NCBI GenBank assembly: GCA_021802185.1
Contig: JAKAAV010000176.1
Span: 1-5,495, forward strand
Reading direction: 5' to 3'
DNA: 5,495 nt
From: Chloroflexota bacterium
Lineage (GTDB): Bacteria; Chloroflexota; Limnocylindria; Limnocylindrales; CSP1-4
The translations under genes were made by a program, and so were the position numbers. Under the pieces are notes generated by a model. The model was not told the DNA's origin. It was given only the letters and a program-made list of their open reading frames with translations, and did not search any database. Numbering within the stretch: the first letter of the stretch is position 1; each line of letters opens with the position of its first letter. Of the stretch, positions 1 to 5,495 are shown one piece after another.

Positions 1-627
1 ATCGTGGCGGTCGCGCTCGCCGCGGGTCCCGCGGCGACGCTCGCGAGCTGGCCGAGCGGCCAGGTCATGATCGGCAACACGAGCTTCTCGTACACGACGA
101 TGGGGTTCACCGGCGGCGGGGCCACCATCGAGCCGGCCTACGACGACGCGACGGGCTCGCTCGTGTATCTGCTGACGCCGAACGGTGCGCAGGTCCACCC
201 GAACGATCACAACGTGGCGCCGCTGTACCTGCCCGTGTACCCGGTCGGGTCGGGCATCGATCCCGCCAGCCTGAACTGCGCACACGTCCCGGCCGACAAC
301 TGCCCCGACCACGGCCCGCTCATTGCCGGCGCGGCGATGGGCATCATGCCCAGCGTGTACGGCGGCGGCGTCCTCGGGCACGATCACCTCGTCGGCATCG
401 CGTCGACGGGCGGGGACTTCAACGTCGTGTGGGAGCCCGTGATCGTGCTCTTCACGAATGCCGCGGCGGCGACACAGCACATCACCACCCTCGCGGCGCT
501 CGATGCCGCCTACGCCGCGCACGACGTCATCGAGATCCCGCTGCCGAGCGCCGACTTCAACTGCACGCCAGTCTCCGCGGGCGCGTACGACGCGGGCACG
601 CCTGCACCGACGGTCGTCGGCCCATAG
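1..627 (+). CDS. Probably secreted His-rich protein of unknown function (5' end cut off by window)
   Basis: The reading frame is open from the first base and ends with TAG at 625-627. The first in-window GTG (position 4) has no visible upstream region, so the true start probably lies outside and only the C-terminal ~208 residues are seen. The first ~15 residues are Ala/Val/Leu-rich and could be the end of a signal peptide or membrane segment. Counting from the GTG codon, the rest looks like a globular exported domain with three His/Cys clusters: HPNDH (65-69), NCAHVPADNCPDHGP (91-105) and GHDHL (125-129), plus W143 and C187. The clustered His and Asp suggest metal binding, but this is inference. 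I recognise no catalytic motif and cannot name a family with confidence. Similar uncharacterised proteins seem to exist in high-GC Gram-positives, from memory only. It converges on the minus-strand operon and is probably unrelated to it. I am confident that it is coding; the function is unknown. Confidence 0.8.
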   Translation: MVAVALAAGPAATLASWPSGQVMIGNTSFSYTTMGFTGGGATIEPAYDDATGSLVYLLTPNGAQVHPNDHNVAPLYLPVYPVGSGIDPASLNCAHVPADNCPDHGPLIAGAAMGIMPSVYGGGVLGHDHLVGIASTGGDFNVVWEPVIVLFTNAAAATQHITTLAALDAAYAAHDVIEIPLPSADFNCTPVSAGAYDAGTPAPTVVGP

Positions 628-662
628 CGGCGAAGCCCGGGGGCGGGCACAAGTCCTGGACG

Positions 663-697
663 GGCGCTGCCCCTCCGTCTGCCGGAGGGGCGGCGCC
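663..697. terminator. Strong GC hairpin between convergent genes
   Basis: Positions 663-677 (GGCGCTGCCCCTCCG) pair with 683-697 (CGGAGGGGCGGCGCC). The stem is 15 bp, perfect except for one T-G wobble, with a 5-base loop TCTGC. It begins 35 bases after the stop codon of the left-hand gene. No T-tract follows on either strand, so it is not a textbook intrinsic terminator. T-less hairpins are common at gene ends in high-GC bacteria, and the position between convergent genes supports a bidirectional terminator or an mRNA 3'-end stabiliser. Confidence 0.6.
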
Positions 698-733
698 ACC
701 GGTGTCTTCCGACGGCCACACGGCAGACGCCGG

Positions 734-757
734 CGGCTGTCGGGTGCTCGACAGCTG
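734..757. terminator. Second hairpin, probable terminator for the minus-strand operon
   Basis: GCTGTCG at 736-742 pairs perfectly with CGACAGC at 749-755 around a 6-base loop. A G-T wobble and one further C-G pair extend the stem to 734/757. On the minus strand it lies about 40 bases past the TGA stop at 798-800. There is no T-tract. Together with the larger hairpin at 663-697 it would separate the converging transcripts. Confidence 0.4.
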
Positions 758-797
758 GTGCCGTGCGCGGCGACTCGCCCCCGGAACGTCCCTCGGC

Positions 798-2555
798 TCA
801 GGCTCCCGGTGACTGGGCCGGCCGCCCGGAGCCGGGTCGCCCGAGTCGCCCTGCCCGACGTCCGACCGGCCGCTGCCCCACGACCGCGCGAACCGCCGTC
901 CTCGAGAGGCTTCCGAGGTGCAGCCGCGCGAGCGCCAGCGCCAGGCCAAAGAGGTCGATGCGCGACGGGACTGCCACGTACCGCATCTCCCACCGCGGCG
1001 CGAACTTGTCCTTGAAGAACGCGAGCCCCTCGCAGTCATAGAACGGGCGCACGAGCCGAGCCGTGGCCGCGAGGGCCCGCTCCTCGACGCGCTCCCCGTT
1101 CGCGTCGAGGCCGCTCAGCGGGGCGAGCCCGAGCGAGAGCGTCGACGCGCCGGCGTCCCGGAACCGCTCGGCAGCCTCGGCCAGGCACGACTCGACGGCG
1201 CCGGGGATGCTCCCTGGGCGACGCCGGATCAGGTCGACCACGTAACCGCCGTCGGCGCCGGTCGACCGGAACGACACGAACGCGACCGGGGCGCCGTCGG
1301 CATCAAGGGCCGCCGCCACCGGGTTCGACGCGAGATCATCGAGCGAGAACCGGCTGATCGTGAAGCCCATCTGCGCCGGGCCCGAGGCCGCGCGCCACGC
1401 TGCGTCGACCGCCTGAAGCCCGCCGGCGAGCCGCCGCGAATCGTCGCCGAGGCCGTTCGGGTACCACGCGACCGACAGGCCGCCCCGCTTCGCGCGGGTG
1501 ATCGTGTGCCGCAGGTTCGCCCGTCGCGACCCCGACAGGGAGAACGCCGGCAGGTCGATGATCGCCTCGCGACCGATCGGTGACACCTGGAGTCCGAGGG
1601 TTCGCAGCCGCGCGACGCTGTCCTCCGATGCCTGGTAGACGACGGGGATCCAGTCGTGGCGTCGACAGGCGTCGACGAACGAGGCGAACGCCGGCCAGCG
1701 ATGCTCCGCGGGTCCCACCGGATCGCCCACGACGACGGCCATCCGGCCTTCGCGACCGTACGCGACGAACGCGTCCAGCCCCGCCGGGCAGAACCAATGC
1801 TTGTCGTCGCCGACCTGGAACGGCAGCAGCGCACCCCGGCCATGGCGCCGCGCGAGCTCCCTGACGCGCGCTCGCACCTCGGGCTTCGGCGCGTCGCCTC
1901 CCACGGGCCGCAGCACGGCCAGCAGCGCGAGGAGCAACGCCAGGCGCGAGATGACCGCCAGCGCGAGGATCAGTGCGGTCCGGGGCCCGGTCGGAGGCGA
2001 GGTGAGGTCGCCGAACGCGAGCCAGCTGCTGACCGCGCCCGCGAGGTCCGGCAGGTCGGCCGGGAGACCGTCGGTCGCATCACGGACGATCAGGAGCACC
2101 GTCTCGAGCGATGCCGCGACGCCTCCGGCGATCAGGAGTCCCCACGCCGTCCAGCCCCATGTGCGCGCTGACCGCACCTCGTAATGCGCGCGGTCGAGCG
2201 TCAGGAGCGCGAGCGCGACCGCCGCGACGACGCCCCCGACGACATGCCCGAGCGCGAGCAGCTGGACCGGGATGCCCGCGGCGAAGACGAGGATCGCAAG
2301 CCACCAGGCGAGGCGCTTGCCCCGGTAGAGCCCGATCGCGAGAGCGAACAGGCCCGCGGCGCTCAGCGCGGCCGCGAGCGGATCGACGGGGGTGGCGTCG
2401 AACGGCAGGAGCTGGGCAACGCCGGCCAGGCTCGCCTGACCGAACGCGAAGGCGTCGGAGATCGCGACGAAGGCGCCGAGGACGAGGAAGGCCCGCGGCA
2501 GCAGCCGTGCGAGCCGCCCTGTCGCCGGGCGGTCAAGCCCGCGCGGAAGGCTCAC
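798..2555 (-). CDS. Membrane aminoacyl-phosphatidylglycerol synthase-like protein (MprF/LPG synthase C-terminal domain, DUF2156)
   Basis: This 585-residue protein probably transfers an amino acid, classically Lys or Ala, from aminoacyl-tRNA to phosphatidylglycerol or another lipid at the inner face of the membrane, reducing the surface's negative charge. Residues ~20-220 contain about six hydrophobic segments (roughly 22-42, 59-77, 81-101, 103-121, 136-157, 193-216). Residues ~225-540 form the soluble GNAT-like domain. Family hallmarks there are DDK (250-252), GDPVGP (277-282), the Arg-rich RRANLRHTITRAKR stretch (344-357), and FYDCEGLAFFKDKFAPRWE (505-523), which matches the family pattern Y-x-x-x-G-L-x-x-F-K-x-K-F-x-P-x-W-E. 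An even helix number keeps the domain cytoplasmic, as in MprF. The N-terminal part is much shorter than the 14-helix flippase/synthase of full MprF, and there is no fused lysyl-tRNA synthetase as in mycobacterial LysX. The last ~30 residues are an Arg/Gly/Pro-rich tail. The start is a GTG 13 bases after the esterase stop with no strong Shine-Dalgarno, suggesting translational coupling. The family is clear; the amino acid and lipid used cannot be read from the sequence. Confidence 0.9.
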   Translation of the reverse strand: MSLPRGLDRPATGRLARLLPRAFLVLGAFVAISDAFAFGQASLAGVAQLLPFDATPVDPLAAALSAAGLFALAIGLYRGKRLAWWLAILVFAAGIPVQLLALGHVVGGVVAAVALALLTLDRAHYEVRSARTWGWTAWGLLIAGGVAASLETVLLIVRDATDGLPADLPDLAGAVSSWLAFGDLTSPPTGPRTALILALAVISRLALLLALLAVLRPVGGDAPKPEVRARVRELARRHGRGALLPFQVGDDKHWFCPAGLDAFVAYGREGRMAVVVGDPVGPAEHRWPAFASFVDACRRHDWIPVVYQASEDSVARLRTLGLQVSPIGREAIIDLPAFSLSGSRRANLRHTITRAKRGGLSVAWYPNGLGDDSRRLAGGLQAVDAAWRAASGPAQMGFTISRFSLDDLASNPVAAALDADGAPVAFVSFRSTGADGGYVVDLIRRRPGSIPGAVESCLAEAAERFRDAGASTLSLGLAPLSGLDANGERVEERALAATARLVRPFYDCEGLAFFKDKFAPRWEMRYVAVPSRIDLFGLALALARLHLGSLSRTAVRAVVGQRPVGRRAGRLGRPGSGRPAQSPGA

Positions 2556-2568
2556 CGACGAGGTCCGG

Positions 2569-4251
2569 TCATTGGAGCGCTCCCGTCAGGACCTCTCGCG
2601 CCGCCACCGCCTGCAACGCCGGAACGAACTCGAGCCGGACGCCTTTCCAGGCGTGCCCGTACTGGTTCCACAGGAAGTCCGCCGGATATCCCTCGCGCTG
2701 AAGGACGTTCGCGAACGCCGTCGCCTGCTGTCCGAAGACGCCCACGTTCGGCTGCGCCGCGATGACGACGAAGAGCTGTCGCCGGACGCCCGGCGCGAGA
2801 CGCGTCGCGGTCACCATCGGCGAGTTCGCCGCGACGATCGAGGCGACATGGCCCCAAGGCTCCCAGGCGTTGACGGTCTCGCCGCTCACGAGCCCGGCCA
2901 CGAAGTACCCGGCGAACGCGATCGCCTGGTGGAACACGGTCGGATGGCGAAGCAGGAGGTTCGCGGCACAGAAGCCGCCCTGCGAGAACCCGGCGATCGT
3001 CCGCGCGTCCGCGCTCGCGATCGTCCGGTAGTGGCTGTCGACGTAGTCGACGACGGTCTTCGAGACGTACGTGTCCGCGTGCTCCCGGCCGTCGTACGAG
3101 TCGGCGCACTCGCTGTTCGGGAACGGACCGCCGGCGAGGTCGACGAACGCGACGATGCTCGGCGGGATCGCGCCCTGCGTGATGGCCTGGTCGAGCAGGG
3201 CCTGGACGTGGATCCCGGGCGACCAGTGCGAGAGGTCCCACGGGACGGTGTACACCACGGGGTAGCGCTGCGATCCCGAGTCGTAGCCGGGCGGCAGGTA
3301 GAGCCACACGGGCGTCCGGGTGATGCGCGTCCCGCTCCACGGGGCCGGCAGGGTGAACTCGGCGATCCGACCCTGGCCCGAGGGTGGGTGGGCTGCCCAG
3401 GGTCGGACCGACGACACGCTGTTGGCGGTGACGGCGGCAGGCGGGGCGCTCGCGGCGGGCCCGGCCGCGGACGCCGACGTCGACCCCGATCCCGCGCCGG
3501 AGGTTCCCGCGCCTGCACCGGCGCCCGATCCCGCGTCGCCGCCGACGAGCGGCGGGGCGGCGGCGAAGCCGCCACCGGTCATTGCCACGTCCGGGGTGTA
3601 GTTGATCATGTCTCCGAACGTCGGGAGCGACGCGACGACCAGGGCGACGGCCGCGATCGGCGCGACCGCCCGCACGACCTGGCGCCGGCTCGGACGGCGG
3701 CTGCCGGGACCCGTGAGGGCGCCGACGGCGAGCCGCCAGGCGGCGAGCAGCCATCGGCGGATCTCCCGCGCGAGGGTCGCGGCCGCCCAGCCGGTCGCGA
3801 GGCCGACCGCGACGAGCGTCACGAGCGTCGCGGCCCAGCCACCCGGCCGGAAACCCGCCGGACCGTGAACGGCGAGCGCGGCCGACGTTTCGGCGACGAA
3901 GGCCGGCCCGAACACGTCGCCGAGCGCGACGAACGCCATGGCGACCGGGAGGGTCCGGCGACCGGTCACGATGGCGGCGGCACCGGCGGCCAGCGCGGCG
4001 ACCGTCAGCGCGACGATCAGCGTCGCGCGGTCGGGGTCGAAGCCCATGACCTGGAGCGCGGCGTTGCCCCCGGCGTCGGCGCCGCTCAACTCCGCCGCGG
4101 CGATCGTCAGCACGCCAGTCGCGATCGCGAGCACCGCGCCTGGAATGGAGGCACGCAGGGCGACCGACGTGCCGCGGAACCCCGCGAGCCCAGTCGTTGC
4201 CGGGGCGCGGCCCGGGTGCGTTGTCATCGGGTCTCGTGGATCTCCGACCAT
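2569..4251 (-). CDS. Membrane-anchored esterase-D/antigen-85-type alpha/beta hydrolase
   Basis: This 560-residue protein has five likely membrane helices (about 34-55, 76-97, 101-122, 138-160, 192-210). A low-complexity Gly/Ser/Ala/Pro linker follows (~228-285), then a putative esterase domain (PF00756-like, ~290-555). An odd helix count puts the hydrolase outside the cell. Domain landmarks are LYLPPGYD (317-324), the nucleophile elbow GFSQGG (421-426, Ser423), and GHAW near the end (His533). C382 (in NSECADS) and C428 (just after the elbow) are the only cysteines and could form a disulfide. Where the triad acid usually sits, after the strand at 493-499, the sequence reads AAQPNVG with Gln500 and Asn502. 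There is no Asp or Glu between 491 and 519. It is first in the two-gene operon with the lipid aminoacyltransferase, so an aminoacyl-lipid hydrolase role is plausible; a mycolyl/acyl transferase or other lipid esterase is the alternative. ATG at 4251 is used here. A second in-frame ATG at 4227 (protein starting MTTHPGR) is equally possible, since neither has a well-spaced Shine-Dalgarno. Confidence 0.88.
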   Translation of the reverse strand: MVGDPRDPMTTHPGRAPATTGLAGFRGTSVALRASIPGAVLAIATGVLTIAAAELSGADAGGNAALQVMGFDPDRATLIVALTVAALAAGAAAIVTGRRTLPVAMAFVALGDVFGPAFVAETSAALAVHGPAGFRPGGWAATLVTLVAVGLATGWAAATLAREIRRWLLAAWRLAVGALTGPGSRRPSRRQVVRAVAPIAAVALVVASLPTFGDMINYTPDVAMTGGGFAAAPPLVGGDAGSGAGAGAGTSGAGSGSTSASAAGPAASAPPAAVTANSVSSVRPWAAHPPSGQGRIAEFTLPAPWSGTRITRTPVWLYLPPGYDSGSQRYPVVYTVPWDLSHWSPGIHVQALLDQAITQGAIPPSIVAFVDLAGGPFPNSECADSYDGREHADTYVSKTVVDYVDSHYRTIASADARTIAGFSQGGFCAANLLLRHPTVFHQAIAFAGYFVAGLVSGETVNAWEPWGHVASIVAANSPMVTATRLAPGVRRQLFVVIAAQPNVGVFGQQATAFANVLQREGYPADFLWNQYGHAWKGVRLEFVPALQAVAAREVLTGALQ

Positions 4252-4273
4252 CAGGCATTACAGCCGCAGGCGT

Positions 4274-4307
4274 ATTCAACGGCGTGGCCAATTCAACGGC
4301 GTAGCCA
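4274..4307. repeat. 17-bp tandem direct repeat upstream of the esterase
   Basis: ATTCAACGGCGTGGCCA (4274-4290) is followed immediately by ATTCAACGGCGTAGCCA (4291-4307). The two copies differ by a single base (G/A at unit position 13). The pair ends 22 bases upstream of the esterase ATG at 4251. It could be a double operator for a regulator of the operon, a leader-RNA element, or a simple recent duplication. The repeat is seen directly; its role is inference. Confidence 0.85.
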
Positions 4308-4456
4308 ACGGGGACGCAACCAACATCCCGTTACGTTTCATTCACGGGCCGGAAGGCGCGAGGCGGCGGCCGCCGACGCCCGCGGCAGGGATCATCGCCG
4401 CCGGCCGGACGGCGCCGCGGGGGATCGTCGTCTTCGTCCGCGCGCCGTCGCAGCGT

Positions 4457-4480
4457 GACGCCGCTCCCGCGTTCCGTTCC
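4457..4480 (-). promoter_or_regulatory. Possible ECF-sigma-type promoter reading toward the esterase operon
   Basis: On the minus strand GGAAC (4480-4476, preceded by more G to give GGGGAAC) is followed after 15 bases by CGTC (4460-4457). This resembles the common extracytoplasmic-function sigma consensus, GGAAC then about 15-17 bases then CGT. A start near 4450 would leave a leader of about 200 bases containing the 17-bp repeat. Such short GC-rich motifs arise easily by chance in this genome, so confidence is low. Confidence 0.22.
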
Positions 4481-4632
4481 CCGAGTCTCGCACGACAGCC
4501 TCGTCCGTGCGGATGAGGTGGCTCGAGATCGACGCACGGCGCCACGGTGTGCCATTCTTCACCGCCTGCGCGTCCCGCCTGAACACTGCCGCGGCACGAT
4601 GGGTCTGACCGATGAGCCCGACACGGGTGGTC

Positions 4633-4639
4633 GAAGGAG
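4633..4639 (+). promoter_or_regulatory. Ribosome binding site that fixes the GTG start of the small gene
   Basis: GAAGGAG lies 8 bases before GTG at 4648-4650 and is a strong Shine-Dalgarno match. It favours this GTG over the upstream in-frame ATG at 4612, which has no comparable site. Confidence 0.75.
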
Positions 4640-4647
4640 CAATTGAC

Positions 4648-4860
4648 GTGCCGAACCTGGAAGAGGCGTTCGGTGAACTCGAGCGAACGAGCCGATCGGC
4701 GATGCTTCGCCGGCGGCTCGCGCGACCGGGAAGCGAGGCGTGGCGGCAGGCCGACGAGCTCGTGCACGAGGTCACGGCGCTGATGGGCGAGCTCGCGAGG
4801 CTGATCGACCGGCAACAGGGCCGGCGCCCCCTGCAGCCGGTGCACGCGAGGTCGCGATAG
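4648..4860 (+). CDS. Small charged helical protein of unknown function (70 aa)
   Basis: The protein runs from GTG at 4648 to TAG at 4858-4860 and is 70 residues long. It has no signal peptide, membrane segment or cysteine, so it should be cytoplasmic. Residues ~3-55 are rich in Glu, Arg, Leu and Ala with a spacing suited to amphipathic helices: an LEEAFGELERT segment (4-14), an Arg-rich turn RRRLARPG (21-28), and a second helix ADELVHEVTALMGELARLID (35-54). A helical hairpin or coiled-coil dimer is likely. The C-terminal ~15 residues are basic and probably flexible. The lipoprotein gene starts 45 bases downstream on the same strand, so the two may be co-transcribed. I do not recognise a family. 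The start is chosen from the strong ribosome binding site. An in-frame ATG at 4612 would add 12 residues. Confidence 0.68.
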   Translation: MPNLEEAFGELERTSRSAMLRRRLARPGSEAWRQADELVHEVTALMGELARLIDRQQGRRPLQPVHARSR

Positions 4861-4892
4861 CCCGAGCCGCGGGCGAAGCGCGCCGAATTCGC

Positions 4893-4899
4893 GGGGAGG
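4893..4899 (+). promoter_or_regulatory. Ribosome binding site of the lipoprotein gene
   Basis: GGGGAGG ends 6 bases before the ATG at 4906, which is a strong, well-spaced Shine-Dalgarno and supports this start. Confidence 0.75.
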
Positions 4900-4905
4900 C
4901 TGGAC

Positions 4906-5484
4906 ATGACTCGATCGTCCCCCGGGTCACCGCTGCGGCACGGATGGGTCGCCGCCGCGCTGATCGCGGCTCTCGGCCTCACGGCATGCTCTGCCACCAC
5001 GGGTCAGGCCAGCGCTTCGCCGGCGGAAGTGGCGGGCGGCGTGACGGTCGGGACCAGGACCGCCAATGGCCTCGGCCCGTTCCTGACCGGCGCCGGCGGG
5101 CGAACGCTGTACGAGCTGACCACCGATTCGGCGAACAAGTCCACCTGCACCGGCGCGTGCGCCTCGATCTGGCCGCCCCTGACCGTCTCGGGCGCGACCC
5201 CCGCGGCCGGGAGCGGAGTGACCGGGACGCTCGGGACGATGACCCGGCCGGACGGCACCAGGCAGGTCACCTACGACGGAAGGCCCCTCTACTACTACTC
5301 TCACGACACTGCGGCGGGGCAGACCAACGGGCAGGGTTTCGGTGGCATCTGGTTCGTCGCGCTCGCGTCCGGGGCGTTGGGATCCGGGTCCGGATCGGCC
5401 GGATCCGCGTCCGGATCGGGCAGCTCGGCGGCTCCGTCGTCGGCTCCCTCGGCGGCTCCGGCCTCGTCGTCGAGCGGGTACTGA
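4906..5484 (+). CDS. Lipoprotein with COG4315/PF03640-type secreted repeats
   Basis: This 192-residue exported lipoprotein has an N-terminal signal with Arg11, a hydrophobic stretch (14-24) and a lipobox LTAC (25-28), so Cys28 should be lipidated and anchored to the outer face of the membrane. Two copies of the short 'secreted repeat of unknown function' follow. Copy one, ~47-93, has [10 protein letters not shown] (65-74), then the CTGAC pair (Cys81, Cys85) and WPPL (89-92). Copy two, ~115-151, has [19 protein letters not shown] (116-134) and GIWFVA (147-152). The Cys pair is typical of the first repeat and probably forms a disulfide; it is not a haem motif, as there is no CxxCH. Residues ~155-190 are a Gly/Ser then Ala/Pro/Ser low-complexity tail, perhaps a wall-spanning spacer. 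The biochemical role of the family is not established. The strong ribosome binding site supports the ATG. It lies 45 bases after the small helical gene and may share its transcript. The stop is TGA, 11 bases before the window end. Confidence 0.92.
   Translation: MTRSSPGSPLRHGWVAAALIAALGLTACSATTGQASASPAEVAGGVTVGTRTANGLGPFLTGAGGRTLYELTTDSANKSTCTGACASIWPPLTVSGATPAAGSGVTGTLGTMTRPDGTRQVTYDGRPLYYYSHDTAAGQTNGQGFGGIWFVALASGALGSGSGSAGSASGSGSSAAPSSAPSAAPASSSSGY
5380..5421 (+). repeat. 21-bp imperfect tandem repeat in the lipoprotein tail
   Basis: Two adjacent 21-base units (5380-5400 and 5401-5421) share the cores GGATCCG and GTCCGGATCGG and differ at two or three positions. They encode the Gly/Ser-rich part of the lipoprotein tail. 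Looser repeats of CTCGGCGGCTCCG follow in the Ala/Pro/Ser part. The unit length is a multiple of three, so copy-number change would keep the frame. Confidence 0.7.
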
Positions 5485-5495
5485 CCGGAACCGCG

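Larger units (their letters stand above)
4252..4647. other. Divergent intergenic region, no supported gene
   Basis: About 400 bases separate the minus-strand esterase start from the plus-strand small gene. The part next to the esterase (about 4252-4345) is visibly less GC-rich than the rest and carries a 17-bp tandem repeat. Further right are a 12-bp perfect palindrome, CGGCGGCCGCCG (4364-4375), a possible ECF promoter on the minus strand (4457-4480), and a 10-bp palindrome, TGCCGCGGCA (4587-4596). Short palindromes of this kind are expected by chance at this GC content. Open frames here are Arg/Pro-rich with no ribosome binding site or recognisable protein character, so I call no gene. I found no convincing sigma-70-type -35/-10 pair for the plus-strand genes. 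Confidence 0.6.

Noticed and set aside
2574..2583. Perfect palindrome GGAGCGCTCC at the end of the esterase gene
   Set aside because: It is short, inside coding sequence and expected by chance at this GC content; no loop or partner feature supports a role.
2552..4291. Alternative minus-strand frame of 579 codons overlapping the esterase
   Set aside because: Its product is Arg/Gly-rich and lacks recognisable motifs. The other minus frame carries the membrane helices and the GFSQGG motif.
4274..4307. Tandem repeat read as a CRISPR remnant
   Set aside because: There are only two 17-bp units with no spacer between them and no cas gene nearby.
4316..4339. GAAAC then CGTC on the minus strand as another ECF promoter
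   Set aside because: The 18-base spacing is long and the -35 is a poorer match than the site at 4457-4480.
2572..4458. Very long plus-strand open frame opposite the esterase gene (628 codons)
   Set aside because: The translation is almost entirely Arg, Gly, Asp, Glu and Pro with no domain or membrane character. It is the antisense shadow of a GC-rich gene whose minus-strand product has clear helices and an esterase motif.
4612..4647. ATG at 4612 as the start of the small protein
   Set aside because: It has no good Shine-Dalgarno, while GTG at 4648 has GAAGGAG at 8 bases, and the extra 12 residues do not add to the helical pattern.
4342..5000. Minus-strand open frames over the small gene and the lipoprotein start
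   Set aside because: They have basic, low-information translations and no ribosome binding sites, and they overlap plus-strand genes with strong ribosome binding sites.
5146..5160. CTGAC pair in the lipoprotein as a cytochrome c haem site
   Set aside because: The spacing is C-x3-C and no His follows. The pair fits the conserved cysteines of the PF03640-type repeat.

Overview
This is a very GC-rich, densely coding bacterial window. Third codon positions are almost all G or C, GTG starts occur, and there are two membrane-anchored enzymes and a lipoprotein. This fits a high-GC Gram-positive or related lineage such as Actinobacteria, or a GC-rich Chloroflexi group. That placement is an inference from base composition and gene families. 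I see no rRNA, tRNA or other taxonomic marker, and no mobile element, integrase, phage gene or CRISPR array.

Layout, left to right. Positions 1-627 (+) hold the 3' part of a gene for a probably exported, His-rich protein of unknown function. Positions 628-797 are a short gap between convergent genes with two hairpins that probably terminate transcription from both sides. Positions 798-4251 hold two minus-strand genes in a tight operon. The first gene transcribed (2569-4251) encodes a five-helix membrane protein with an extracellular esterase-D/antigen-85-type alpha/beta-hydrolase domain. Thirteen bases after it begins a membrane protein with a C-terminal phosphatidylglycerol lysyltransferase-type (MprF/LPG synthase, DUF2156) domain (798-2555). 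Positions 4252-4647 are a divergent intergenic region with a 17-bp tandem direct repeat just upstream of the esterase and a possible ECF-type promoter. Positions 4648-4860 (+) encode a 70-residue charged helical protein with a good ribosome binding site. Positions 4906-5484 (+) encode a lipoprotein with two repeats of the COG4315/PF03640 type and a Gly/Ser/Ala/Pro-rich tail.

The most coherent functional story is the minus-strand pair. One protein should transfer an aminoacyl group from aminoacyl-tRNA to a membrane lipid on the cytoplasmic side. The other should place a hydrolase domain on the outer face of the same membrane. Pairing of an aminoacyl-phosphatidylglycerol synthase with an esterase that removes the amino acid is known elsewhere (Pseudomonas aeruginosa PA0920/PA0919; Enterococcus faecium AhyD), so a lipid aminoacylation/deacylation module is a reasonable but untested hypothesis. 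The esterase keeps a clear Ser and His but has no Asp or Glu at the usual triad-acid position, which makes its activity worth checking. Nothing else amounts to a clearly novel system. The small helical protein and the first gene are simply uncharacterised.
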